64,000 nt of DNA. It comes from Lysinibacillus contaminans. Lineage in GTDB: Bacteria > Bacillota > Bacilli > Bacillales_A > Planococcaceae. Both the position numbers and the translations under genes were made by a program. This document shows positions 37,230 through 45,841 of this stretch, piece by piece (the first letter of the stretch is position 1; every line of letters begins with the position of its first letter). The DNA lies in NCBI RefSeq assembly GCF_001278945.1, contig NZ_LGRV01000003.1, forward strand, positions 1,984,001-2,048,000, written 5' to 3'. The notes beneath the pieces were generated by a model. That model was not told the DNA's origin and did not search any database. It saw only the letters and a list, made by a program, of their open reading frames with translations.

Positions 37230-37959
37230 ATGATTCCAGCGCTTCTAAAATTTGCTCTAACTCATTTACAGCATGATCCAAACGCTCTTTTGCCTCGACA
37301 TTTTGTTGCTTTAATTGATGAAGCTCAAGTAATTTTTCCTCATGCTTCAATTTCACTGACAAAAAACGTTCGATTCGAGCTTCTACCTTTTCAATCAGTT
37401 GCTCACATACGGAGGTCCACAGTTTTTCGTTATGCTGCATCTCTATAGTGGATGGATTATGCATACGTAATATACGCGCATGTACCACCTCAATATGCTC
37501 TATCAATTCAGTATAAAAATGGCGCTCTACACGAGTTGTTTGAAATGTTGGATGCCCTGCATCATTGGCATACGGGCTAAGTTGGCGCAATAATTTCCCC
37601 GAATTTTCTACAAATGCATGTGATAAATTTAGCGCACTCATCGATTTTAATAATAGAAGAATTTCTTCTAGATTTATGAGTTGTGCTTCCATATTTTCTT
37701 TTGATTTTAATGACTCTGTATAGCGGCGATCAAAATGTTCAATTTCACCGTTACGATGTTCCACCAGGTGTTCACTTGCGTTTTCTTTTAAACTTTTAAT
37801 ATAGCGAATAGCATGGTCTCTTAATTCATCCAATGAAAGTGTTTTTTCATCTGTATGCGGTTTGCTACGTTGAACATAAGCAAATGCATCCATTTTTTTA
37901 GGCCACTGATCTACAGTCAGTTCTTCAGATACATTATAACGTATAATAATTCCATGCAT
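37228..37959 (-). CDS. Hypothetical coiled-coil protein
   Basis: Not recognised. 243 residues, hydrophilic, with heptad-like helical stretches at about 60-110 and 185-243 (ending DHAVNELEQILEALES). No signal peptide or membrane segment. GGAGGATGTAAA precedes the ATG, and the codon pattern looks coding. Downstream of a 370-base gap with structured DNA. Confidence 0.6.
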   Translation of the reverse strand: MHGIIIRYNVSEELTVDQWPKKMDAFAYVQRSKPHTDEKTLSLDELRDHAIRYIKSLKENASEHLVEHRNGEIEHFDRRYTESLKSKENMEAQLINLEEILLLLKSMSALNLSHAFVENSGKLLRQLSPYANDAGHPTFQTTRVERHFYTELIEHIEVVHARILRMHNPSTIEMQHNEKLWTSVCEQLIEKVEARIERFLSVKLKHEEKLLELHQLKQQNVEAKERLDHAVNELEQILEALES

Positions 37960-38330
37960 TTTACATCCTCCAAGTTCAAATCAAATTCGCCCCAGAGAAT
38001 TTGCTGCTGTCACTACGCTAAAGCGTAGTAACCATTGCGTCCAGATGTATATTATGTAAGCATAATTCAACATCTGTGACACCCACCGGAGCTTTAATCA
38101 TATTCAGCCTCTGGTTTAGACACTGACTGAATATAATTATAGAGTATCTATAATGAACATAAATCTAAATCCAAAAATTTTCAAGTACCATACCTCTAAT
38201 TCTCTAAAATACTTCATTTCATTGCTCCTATATTTATTCACAATTACCTTGTTCAGGTTTATTAGTCTAGACTAGACGAATTTTACGATGGATATTGTTG
38301 AATACTATTTTAAAACTTCTATCAAAAGTA
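37960..38330. other. Structured intergenic region with a possible 27-codon ORF
   Basis: Contains the hairpin ACTACGCT-AA-AGCGTAGT (38012-38029), an inverted repeat CAGATGT/ACATCTG (38042-38076), and a minus-strand ORF at 38018-38101 (ATG preceded by AGAGG) encoding 27 residues from MIKAPVGVTDVEL whose stop codon lies in the hairpin loop. It could be a small gene, a structured RNA or part of a dispersed repeat. The rest (38130-38330) is AT-rich without clear features. Confidence 0.4.
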
Positions 38331-39122
38331 TTATTTCCCCTGTCGAATTTCTTGAATACTTTTCCCCTCGATAAAGGCATGGATAGAGGTCATTGTAAGG
38401 ACTGATTCAAAATTAGCCTTGGCATATACCTTCGCGACCTGTTCACTAATTGGTAGTATCCATAGATGCTCTAACTCTTTCTTAACAGATTCTTTCTGAA
38501 TATGTTGCAATAAATAGCCAATTAATCCTCTACCTCTGTAGCTTTCTAATGTTGCTACACTCTCTATTCTCCCCTGTTTTTTTGTCGTAAAAACATTCGC
38601 AGTGCAACACGCTACGCCGTCCACTCTTAGTAAATAATACGTAAAATGAGGCGAATGATATGTTCGTAAAAATGCTTCCTTTATTAACGCTGGTTCTCCA
38701 AAAGTTGAGATACTCATTTCAATGGCTAAAGCTTCACTTAAATTTGCATCTGTAACATGTTCGATTTTTATTTCAGGTGCAGGTGACAAATTTACAAAAT
38801 TACCATTCCAGCGCTGAATTTCATCTGTGAATGTTTCATATTGAAAACCATACTCTTGTAAAGTTTCTACACAATGTTGATTTTCCTCAATATTGTACAA
38901 ATACATTCTTGGCACAAGACCCTTTGTTCCATAAAATTGCTTTATATCTGTTAAAAATGAATGAGCATCCTTTATTTCTCTCCAAATATGTGCATGATTA
39001 GCGTCATAATAAGTTGGCATCTCCTGATTGTAAAATAACATTCCCTCTTCCCAATTTTCAACATGACTAAAGCTCTTAATATAATCACTGTCTAACTGCA
39101 TAATCTCTTCAACTTGAAGCAT
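38331..39122 (-). CDS. GNAT-family N-acetyltransferase
   Basis: 263 residues; the GNAT fold lies in the C-terminal half: substrate strands HFTYYLLRVDGVACCTANVF, the CoA-binding loop LESYRGRGLIGYLLQHI and VYAKANFESV. The N-terminal half is a divergent GNAT-like or lid domain. ATG 39120-39122 has GGGGGAG 6 bases upstream and overlaps the end of the ABC-F gene by 14 bases, so the two are translationally coupled. Drug-modifying activity is possible from this context but not shown. Confidence 0.8.
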   Translation of the reverse strand: MLQVEEIMQLDSDYIKSFSHVENWEEGMLFYNQEMPTYYDANHAHIWREIKDAHSFLTDIKQFYGTKGLVPRMYLYNIEENQHCVETLQEYGFQYETFTDEIQRWNGNFVNLSPAPEIKIEHVTDANLSEALAIEMSISTFGEPALIKEAFLRTYHSPHFTYYLLRVDGVACCTANVFTTKKQGRIESVATLESYRGRGLIGYLLQHIQKESVKKELEHLWILPISEQVAKVYAKANFESVLTMTSIHAFIEGKSIQEIRQGK

Positions 39123-40917
39123 GTTCTTCTCCCCCATCTATCCATTTTACGTATAAAGCCTCAAGTCTTTGCTCTAACTTTTGTCGCTGCTCTTTAGCAA
39201 GTAACGATTCTTTAAGCTTATTTTCGAGTTTCTCAATTTGCTCTTCTAATGGACTTCCTTTTGCAGGTCCTCTTTTTTTCATTGGCTTGTTGTCCGCCGA
39301 TTGACTATGTTCTTGCGCTTGTCGCTTCATTTTCGCCCATTCATAATCGCCATCGAACATCGTAATTTCTTCATGCTCAATCCAAGCAATTTTCTTGAAG
39401 ATTTTTTGTAAAAAATACCGATCATGGGACACTCCAATAATCGTTCCTTCAAAGGATTCTAATGTATCCTCTAGCACTTCCCTAGACTCAATATCTAAAT
39501 GATTCGTCGGCTCATCTAGTAACAATAAATTGATATCTTCGTGCATTAGCTGTGCTAAACGCAGTCGCATTTTTTCGCCGCCACTTAAATCTTTTACTTT
39601 CTTGAATACATCATAGCCGTAAAATAAAAACTGTGCGAGAATATGACGGGCTTCTGCTTCAGATACATAGACGTACTCACGAAAAGCATCAATCAAACGA
39701 ATAGTTGGATTTTTATGCTCAAATTGTTGTGAGAGATAGCCAATTTTTACGTTACTACCAATTTTACATATACCGCTATCTGGCTCAATTTCTTGTAAAA
39801 TCATTTTAAGTAGGGTTGATTTGCCACTGCCATTATCACCAATAATCGCTACTCGGTCTCCAAAATAAACCGATAAATGACTTTTCTTAAATAAAGTTTT
39901 TTCAAATGCATGACAGATATCCTTCAATTGAACGACTTCCTTGCCACTCCGCTCAGCCATTGTTAACGCTAAATTCATTTTCTTTGTGGTCGTTGGCTTT
40001 TTTACTCGCTCAATGCGCGCTAACGCTTTTTCCATACTTTTCGCCCGGCGATGCAAAGACTCACTTGGTGGATTTGCTTCATTAGCCCAATGCTTTAAGC
40101 GTTTAATTGCTTCCTGCATTTTTTTGACTTTCTTCTGCTGTTCCTCAAATTCAGCGAATTGTTGTTCAATCTTCGCTTCTTTCTGTGCTACAAATGCATC
40201 ATAGTTTCCTAAATATGTGCAGGCAGCCCCATCCTCAATTTCAATGATCTTTTGTGCCATTCTATTCATAAACTGACGATCATGCGATACGACAATCACA
40301 ATACCGACAAAATTTTGCACATAGTTTTCGAGCCATTCAATCGCCTTCATATCTAAATGATTCGTCGGTTCATCTAATAATAAGATAGAAGAATTATTCA
40401 ACAAAATTTGTCCAAGCATTATCTTTGTCTTTTCCCCACCACTCAAATTTGCGAATGATTGTTCAAGTAAATGAGCAATGCCAATGCCATTTACAATAGC
40501 CGCAAGCTGGGCGTCAGTTTCATAGCCACCTCGCTGTACAAATTGCTCCTGCACATGACCGTATTGATGCAATATTTTATCGTCAATTTTATCCTTCTGC
40601 ATTTCATGCTCTAACTGTTTCATCTTTGCTTTCAACGCAAAAATCTCAATAAATGCCTCTTCTAAAACTTCCTTTGCTGTAAACGATGGATAACTCGGTA
40701 TTTGATGGAGATAACCAATCGTCGCCTCTTTACTTTTAATAATACGCCCCCCATCAGGTAGATCAATCCCCGATAAAAGTTGTAAGAGTGTCGTTTTACC
40801 ACAGCCATTTGCTCCAACTACGGCCACATGTTCACTATGATTTACCTCAAATTGAAGTCCCTCGAATATTATATTGCCACCCAATATTTTTTGTATGTTT
40901 TCTGCCTTAATTTGCAT
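39109..40917 (-). CDS. ABC-F family ATPase (possible ribosome-protection protein)
   Basis: 602 residues, two ABC domains and no membrane segments. Domain 1: Walker A GANGCGKTT (35-43), signature LSGGEKTK, Walker B LLLDEPTNHLD. A charged interdomain linker follows (about 230-310). Domain 2: GDNGSGKST, LSGGEKMR, LLLDEPTNHLD. A basic coiled C-terminal extension (KLENKLKESLLAKEQRQKLEQ) ends the protein. ABC-F proteins act on the ribosome, either as housekeeping factors or by dislodging antibiotics. ATG 40915-40917 has GGAGG 8 bases upstream; a longer reading runs into the attenuator. Upstream leader ORF and terminator favour the antibiotic-response type. Confidence 0.9.
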   Translation of the reverse strand: MQIKAENIQKILGGNIIFEGLQFEVNHSEHVAVVGANGCGKTTLLQLLSGIDLPDGGRIIKSKEATIGYLHQIPSYPSFTAKEVLEEAFIEIFALKAKMKQLEHEMQKDKIDDKILHQYGHVQEQFVQRGGYETDAQLAAIVNGIGIAHLLEQSFANLSGGEKTKIMLGQILLNNSSILLLDEPTNHLDMKAIEWLENYVQNFVGIVIVVSHDRQFMNRMAQKIIEIEDGAACTYLGNYDAFVAQKEAKIEQQFAEFEEQQKKVKKMQEAIKRLKHWANEANPPSESLHRRAKSMEKALARIERVKKPTTTKKMNLALTMAERSGKEVVQLKDICHAFEKTLFKKSHLSVYFGDRVAIIGDNGSGKSTLLKMILQEIEPDSGICKIGSNVKIGYLSQQFEHKNPTIRLIDAFREYVYVSEAEARHILAQFLFYGYDVFKKVKDLSGGEKMRLRLAQLMHEDINLLLLDEPTNHLDIESREVLEDTLESFEGTIIGVSHDRYFLQKIFKKIAWIEHEEITMFDGDYEWAKMKRQAQEHSQSADNKPMKKRGPAKGSPLEEQIEKLENKLKESLLAKEQRQKLEQRLEALYVKWIDGGEEHASS

Positions 40918-40962
40918 CGTTTTTCCCTCCATAAAACGAGCGAAAAGAGCATTTTTCAACAC

Positions 40963-40996
40963 AAAAAAGGCTGCTTCATTAACAAGCAGCCTTTTT
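40963..40996 (-). terminator. Attenuator terminator upstream of the ABC-F gene
   Basis: Perfect 13-bp stem AAAAAGGCTGCTT/AAGCAGCCTTTTT with a 7-base loop and a T6 run on the minus strand. It lies between the leader ORF and the ABC-F start (about 45 bases from the leader stop and the same from the ATG), so it would stop transcription before the gene unless disrupted. Confidence 0.85.
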
Positions 40997-41041
40997 CAGA
41001 AATCCTAATTGTGAAAAAGAATGGTTAATCCGCTACGTTTA

Positions 41042-41164
41042 CTATTTAATTTTGCTAAAAATGAACAGACCTGTCCCGTCAGTCGCAAAATCGAAAATAA
41101 GTACACGTGCAAAATACATAGCTTTATCAACTTTCACACCTGTTCCAGTAGCGTTTCGATTCAT
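41042..41164 (-). CDS. Leader peptide ORF of the ABC-F gene (40 codons)
   Basis: ATG 41162-41164 follows a near-perfect ribosome binding site (GGAGGTGA at 9 bases). The peptide starts MNRNATGTGVKVDKAMYF and ends LFIFSKIK. It stops about 45 bases before the terminator hairpin of the ABC-F gene. Position and strength of translation signals fit a ribosome-sensing leader as in macrolide, lincosamide and ABC-F resistance genes. It could instead be a small functional protein; nothing in its sequence says so. Confidence 0.65.
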   Translation of the reverse strand: MNRNATGTGVKVDKAMYFARVLIFDFATDGTGLFIFSKIK

Positions 41165-41197
41165 TCCTCTTCACCTCCGTTCAAAATATTTATAATC

Positions 41198-41206
41198 ATT
41201 GTAGCA
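41198..41206 (-). promoter_or_regulatory. Extended -10 promoter of the leader/ABC-F operon
   Basis: Minus strand TGC then TACAAT (41198-41203), about 35 bases upstream of the leader start codon. The -35 region (TTTCTC, 17 bases further up) is weak. Confidence 0.5.
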
Positions 41207-41422
41207 CAAGACACAGGAACGAGAAAATAGAAAGTTATTTATTTTTTAAAAATTCAGTTTTTTAAACTAAATAAATATACAAACAAAAAAAGTAGTTATA
41301 TACTAAAAACAGAAATATTTTTCCTTTATTTTCTTTATAGTTAAATGAATCATAAGCAGGCAGTGAGTTTTATTTTTATACTTACTGCCTAATTCATGTG
41401 CCAAAAACCTGGAGGAACTTTG

Positions 41423-43117
41423 ATGAAAAATTTAAGTATGCAAAACAAATTGAGCTCGCTGATTATTGCTATCCTTCTATTCGTATTAATTACTGTAGGC
41501 ATAGTCAATACAAGCCAAATGAAAAGCACATTAGTAGAGGAATACAATGCACGTCTTGGACAAATTTTTGCTTTGAGCCAATACAATTTAGATAGGACAT
41601 TACCAGGAGACTGGCACTTAGAAAATAGTGAGCTATTTAAAGGTAATGCAAAAATTGCCGATCAAACAGCATTAATTGACAAGTTAGGAGAATTGTCTGA
41701 TGCAGCCATTACTATTTTCTCAGGCGATACACGTATAAATACGAATATTCAAGTGAATGGCGAGCGTTTGATTGGAACAACAGCGGATTCAACTGTCACA
41801 GAGGTCGTGCTGCAGCAAGGCAATAACTATAACGGCACAGCCCAAGTTGCCGGTGAACCTTATTTAACACAATATAAACCGATTAAGAGTGCTGATGGTA
41901 AAACAATCGGTATGTTGTTTGCCGGTGTTCCCTCTTCTGAAATTGATGCAATAGCACAGAAAATGCTTCTAAAAATGGCTGCCCTCGCACTAATTGCCGG
42001 GATTATTGCCGTAATTGCTGGCATTTTATTTGTCCGGGGCATCGTGAAGCCACTGAAACGTTTAATCGTGCAGCTTGAAACGATATCTGCTGGGAAAGGC
42101 GATTTAACTCAGCAGCTTGAAGTTTCCTCTAAAGATGAAATTGGCGCAGTTGCTACTGCGTTTAATGCAATGCTAGCCACACTTGGTGCGATGATGCGAG
42201 ACGTAAATGACACAGCAACACAAGTATCCGCTTCTTCAGCAGAGCTTTCTGCAACGGCAGCTTCCTCTACTGCGACAACTGAAAAAATGACTGCAAGTAT
42301 GCAGCAACTAGCGAGCGGTGCGGATACGCAAAGACATGGTGCCAATGAAAATGCAGAAGCAATGGAGGACATTGCAAGTGGCATTCATCTTGTCACAGAA
42401 GCCAATGCAGAAGTTTCAACATATGTATCTGATGCATTTGACACAGCAAAGCACGGCGAAGAAACCGTCCAAGCAATGCAAGCGCAGATGATGACAATGA
42501 CAAACGCCGTGCATGACAGTACAAGCTCGATAACTACGCTTAACACACATGCTGATGACATCGGAAAAATTGTTGAAGTCATTCATGCCATAGCCGATCA
42601 AACAAATTTACTGGCACTCAATGCATCTATTGAAGCCGCACGTGCAGGTGAACATGGGAAAGGCTTTGCCGTTGTTGCCGAGGAGGTACGCAAGCTAGCT
42701 GAGCAATCAAAAACCTCAGCTGCACAAATTACCAATACGGTTCATACGATGCAACAGCTATCAAAGGATGCAAGTGAGCATATGCAACAAAGTGAGCAGG
42801 AAGCATTAGCAAGTGCTGATATCGTGCACACAACAAGCGTCGCATTTGCTGAAATTACAACAAAAGTAACACTCGTAACCAATAAAATCCAAGAGGTGTC
42901 AAGCATTGCCGAAGAGCTTTATGCTCGTATCGAACAAGCTAATGCCTCTACACAAATGATGGCAGAAATCGCAAGTGGTGCTGGTCAGCAGGCAAATAGC
43001 GTTACTCAAATTGCCGAATCTAATCTGCATTCAATGGAAGACATTAACGGAGCCGCAAATCGGTTAGCGAAGAACGCCGAGACTCTCCAAACATTAATTC
43101 TTCAGTTTAAATATTAA
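41423..43117 (+). CDS. Methyl-accepting chemotaxis protein
   Basis: 564-residue transmembrane chemoreceptor. TM1 at about 11-29, an extracytoplasmic sensor of the single-Cache type at 35-180, TM2 at 184-205, HAMP to about 258, then the long helical signalling domain with the conserved hairpin tip ([20 protein letters not shown]). ATG 41423 follows CCTGGAGGAACT. No C-terminal receptor-tethering pentapeptide is evident. A stem-loop at 41358-41390 sits just upstream of the ribosome binding site. Ligand unknown. Confidence 0.93.
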   Translation: MKNLSMQNKLSSLIIAILLFVLITVGIVNTSQMKSTLVEEYNARLGQIFALSQYNLDRTLPGDWHLENSELFKGNAKIADQTALIDKLGELSDAAITIFSGDTRINTNIQVNGERLIGTTADSTVTEVVLQQGNNYNGTAQVAGEPYLTQYKPIKSADGKTIGMLFAGVPSSEIDAIAQKMLLKMAALALIAGIIAVIAGILFVRGIVKPLKRLIVQLETISAGKGDLTQQLEVSSKDEIGAVATAFNAMLATLGAMMRDVNDTATQVSASSAELSATAASSTATTEKMTASMQQLASGADTQRHGANENAEAMEDIASGIHLVTEANAEVSTYVSDAFDTAKHGEETVQAMQAQMMTMTNAVHDSTSSITTLNTHADDIGKIVEVIHAIADQTNLLALNASIEAARAGEHGKGFAVVAEEVRKLAEQSKTSAAQITNTVHTMQQLSKDASEHMQQSEQEALASADIVHTTSVAFAEITTKVTLVTNKIQEVSSIAEELYARIEQANASTQMMAEIASGAGQQANSVTQIAESNLHSMEDINGAANRLAKNAETLQTLILQFKY

Positions 43118-43120
43118 TTA

Positions 43121-43166
43121 AAAAGGTTGTCAATCATCAGTAAATATGATGATGAGCAACCTTTTC
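43121..43166 (+). terminator. Intrinsic terminator after the chemoreceptor gene
   Basis: Outer stem AAAAGGTTG/CAACCTTTT and inner stem ATCATCA/TGATGAT. Confidence 0.85.
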
Positions 43167-43231
43167 CTAATTATTCACCATTTTATACATGTAATAATTA
43201 AATAAATATGTAGTATCAGAGATGAATCTTA

Positions 43232-43689
43232 TTGAGTAAACGTTTTATCGCACTCCTACTTTTAGCGACGACGATTGTTTGTAGTAGTATATTTATATAC
43301 TACAGTAATACCATCCAACACCGATTCCCATTCCACAAAGCGAATCTATCCTTTCTATTTATTTGGCTAAGTACTAACATTCCATTTGATATCCTTCCTG
43401 ATTTTGTTGGCTAGATTCTTATCATTGCTGCTTTAGAAAAAGCAAACTAGCCATCTGCTAAACGAGTTAGTCTTATTGCCATCCCGCTTTGTATTTGGAA
43501 ATTCTGCCACATAGGGCTTCCTCTGAATTTTTTTTTGTATCGGCATAGCCACTTTAATACACACACCTTTGTAAGTACAAAATCTTTTAACCGTTGCCAT
43601 GGCTATGTATGCGTTTAGCATCATGTTCTGGTTTATTATCTATTTAATTCGTACAGGTACTCGCATGGATCATCATTATGCCATCTAAA
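43232..43689 (+). pseudogene. Broken gene for a small integral membrane protein
   Basis: The frame opens at TTG 43232 with a hydrophobic N-terminus (KRFIALLLLATTIV) and reads through FDILPDFVG, then two in-frame TAG codons. After the first the sequence continues ILIIAALEKAN, then after the second PSAKRVSLIAIPLCIWKF, both plausible continuations if each TAG was once TGG (Trp). Beyond a frameshift, another frame supplies a C-terminal membrane segment (MYAFSIMFWFIIYLIRTG) ending at TAA 43689. Family not identified. Confidence 0.65.
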
Positions 43690-43731
43690 AAATGCGCCTT
43701 CCCACTGTTAAATGGAGAAGGCGCATTTTGT
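43687..43731 (-). terminator. Intrinsic terminator after the AbrB-family gene
   Basis: 13-bp stem AAAATGCGCCTTC/GAAGGCGCATTTT, 15-base loop, T run on the minus strand; may also end transcription from the left. Confidence 0.88.
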
Positions 43732-43746
43732 TTACACATAGCCAAA

Positions 43747-44775
43747 CTATGATCTTAATTTCTGCACAAAAAACTTTACCATTGGTACAATCAAAATTGA
43801 CACCACAAGCACACGGAAGAGCTGAAACGCTGTAACAATCGTGACATTTGCATGAACGGAGGCTGCGATAATGCCCATTTGGTCAAGTCCTCCTGGCACA
43901 ATGCTTAAAAAGCCCGTCCCAAAATCAAGCCCGTATAATGCCTCCATCCCGAATGTAAAACCATACGTTGCGCCAATAAAAATTCCCGCTGATACGAAAG
44001 CATAAAAAATATGTTGCTTCGATAAATGCAAATCTTCTTTTTTCAGTAAGAGTCCAATATAAATGCCAATAGCAAGCTGTGCAACATGCAGTAAGGAAAG
44101 TGGCAACTTTGGTACATCAACCCCCGCTAGATTCAAGCCCATCATTAAAAATACTGGACCAAGCATATAGCCTGTCGGTATCCTCGCCTTTTGTGCAAGC
44201 CACCCAGCTAGACCACAAACAATAAGCAAACCGATAAGGCCCCATGCATAATACCCATCCTCAGTAATGCCACCTACACTTGAACCAGCCACCAATAACG
44301 GTACAAAGCTAACAATGAGTAGCACACGCAGCACTTGATAAAAGGTAATTACCGCAATATCCATGCCTCCCTGTTCATCAGCATACGCCACAATCTGTGT
44401 CATACCGCCCGGCACACAGCATGTCAGTGCCGTCGCCAAATCTAAATCCGTTCGCTTAGCAACTAAAAAACTAACGCCGATAAATAACAAGATAAAGAGG
44501 ATATTCAGCACAATCATGCTACCAAGATACCGCTGAATATCCTGAAGTGCTTCTGGCGTAAACGCATACCCTATTGAGTAACCTGCAACGACTAAACCAA
44601 AATCACGAAAAAATTTATGCCATTTCAACTGCACCGTCGTAAATAGCTGCACACAAAGTACCGCTGTAATCGCTCCGAGTAGCCAAGGCATCGGAATATG
44701 TAAAAAACGAAACAGTAATACACCAAAATAGCCAACTAATAACGTAATGAGCATAGTTTTATAATCCTTATTCAC
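43747..44775 (-). CDS. AbrB-family integral membrane protein (putative transporter)
   Basis: 342 residues, about 9-10 membrane segments in two homologous halves; the conserved internal blocks CCVPGGMTQIVAYADEQGGMDIAVITFYQVLRV and FLSIVPGGLDQMGIIAASVHANVTIVTAFQLFRV are typical of the family once called 'putative ammonia monooxygenase' and AbrB duplication proteins. It is not related to the DNA-binding AbrB regulator. Start is GTG 44775 or ATG 44754; neither has a clearly better ribosome binding site. Confidence 0.85.
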   Translation of the reverse strand: MNKDYKTMLITLLVGYFGVLLFRFLHIPMPWLLGAITAVLCVQLFTTVQLKWHKFFRDFGLVVAGYSIGYAFTPEALQDIQRYLGSMIVLNILFILLFIGVSFLVAKRTDLDLATALTCCVPGGMTQIVAYADEQGGMDIAVITFYQVLRVLLIVSFVPLLVAGSSVGGITEDGYYAWGLIGLLIVCGLAGWLAQKARIPTGYMLGPVFLMMGLNLAGVDVPKLPLSLLHVAQLAIGIYIGLLLKKEDLHLSKQHIFYAFVSAGIFIGATYGFTFGMEALYGLDFGTGFLSIVPGGLDQMGIIAASVHANVTIVTAFQLFRVLVVSILIVPMVKFFVQKLRS

Positions 44776-44964
44776 CTACACCAACCCCTTACGTTCGTAT
44801 AGTTCTATTATGCAGGGAACGTAAATATTTTTCTAGCAACATATGTACCACGCATTATATGTGCTAAAAATAACCTGTTACAGATCATTTACAACCTCTT
44901 ATCAACCAACATATCATTTCCAAAATCTTCTATGTTAAAGTTACATTAACGGAGGGGGCCTCTA

Positions 44965-45414
44965 ATGAAAATTCATTTAACGATTAATAGTGAGCTTCAA
45001 GAAACTGAGATTCACATCCATGCAAAAGAGTATAACGAACAAATTGAAAAACTGATGAAGCAATTACAAGCAACACAATCCACGATGATTGACGGCTATA
45101 TACAACAGGAAATTTACATGTTGAAAATTAGTGATATTTACTCAATTTATGCGGAGGGTGCGAAGGTGTTTTTGCAAACTGAAGAACAGGAATTCGAATC
45201 GAAGCGCAAATTATATGAGTTGGAAATGCAATTTGCTAAAGACTTCGCAAGAGTTAGTAAATCCTCACTCGTCAACATCAATAAAATTGCCTCTATACAA
45301 ATGGGCAAAATCGGCTCGACGGAATTATTACTCGATAACGATGTCTCTATTCACGTCAGCCGTAAGTATTTAAAAGACTTAAAACGTCAATTAGGCATTG
45401 GGAGGGAATTTTAA
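44965..45414 (+). CDS. LytTR-domain DNA-binding regulator
   Basis: 149 residues: short N-terminal region and a C-terminal LytTR domain (from about 45; IYMLKISDIYSIYAEGAKVFLQT, SKSSLVNINKIASIQ, VSRKYLKDLKRQLG). No receiver domain, as in the LytTR regulators paired with DUF3021 proteins. It heads an operon with DUF3021, ABC ATPase and permease genes, and likely controls it. GGAGGGGG precedes the ATG. Confidence 0.9.
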   Translation: MKIHLTINSELQETEIHIHAKEYNEQIEKLMKQLQATQSTMIDGYIQQEIYMLKISDIYSIYAEGAKVFLQTEEQEFESKRKLYELEMQFAKDFARVSKSSLVNINKIASIQMGKIGSTELLLDNDVSIHVSRKYLKDLKRQLGIGREF

Positions 45415-45415
45415 T

Positions 45416-45841
45416 ATGCATGCTTTACGTATGATGATCATCGGTTTACTCATCTCACTAAGTTCTTCCTATGTGTTAATGTCACTAAGTGTGTTTTCTA
45501 AACCGAACGCAGTGATGTCTGGAGCAGAACTATTAGAACAAATAGCGATTGCTGCGGTAATGGGCATAGTTATTGGTTTGATTTCACTTATTTTAGAGTC
45601 AGAGCGCTTACCGTTTACGGTTTTGTTATGCATTCACTTTATCGCAATTATCATTTGTGTGTTAATAGCTGGTTACTTCGGCCAGTGGTATGACATTTCA
45701 GATATTTCCACAATTGTGGGTGTCCTTTTTTCTGTGGTCATTATTTATATAATCACTTGGTGTATTATACGTGTGTTATTAAAGCGAGATATTCAGGAAA
45801 TAAACAAATCTATTCAAAAGAGAAGAGGAACCCTTCGATGA
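45416..45841 (+). CDS. DUF3021 membrane protein
   Basis: 141 residues with four membrane segments (about 5-25, 42-62, 68-90, 98-120) and a basic C-terminus. Size, topology and position directly after the LytTR gene match DUF3021 proteins, which are thought to sense or restrain their LytTR partner. ATG 45416 follows GGGAGGG and comes 1 base after the lytTR stop. Confidence 0.85.
   Translation: MHALRMMIIGLLISLSSSYVLMSLSVFSKPNAVMSGAELLEQIAIAAVMGIVIGLISLILESERLPFTVLLCIHFIAIIICVLIAGYFGQWYDISDISTIVGVLFSVVIIYIITWCIIRVLLKRDIQEINKSIQKRRGTLR

Noticed and set aside
41358..41390. Stem-loop upstream of the chemoreceptor considered as a c-di-GMP riboswitch
   Set aside because: Only a single simple hairpin (AGGCAGTGAGT/ACTTACTGCCT); the conserved GEMM core and tetraloop-receptor arrangement are absent.
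42109..42601. Minus-strand ORFs within the chemoreceptor gene
   Set aside because: Antisense shadows of the Ala/Ser/Glu-rich signalling domain; the sense frame has full domain structure.
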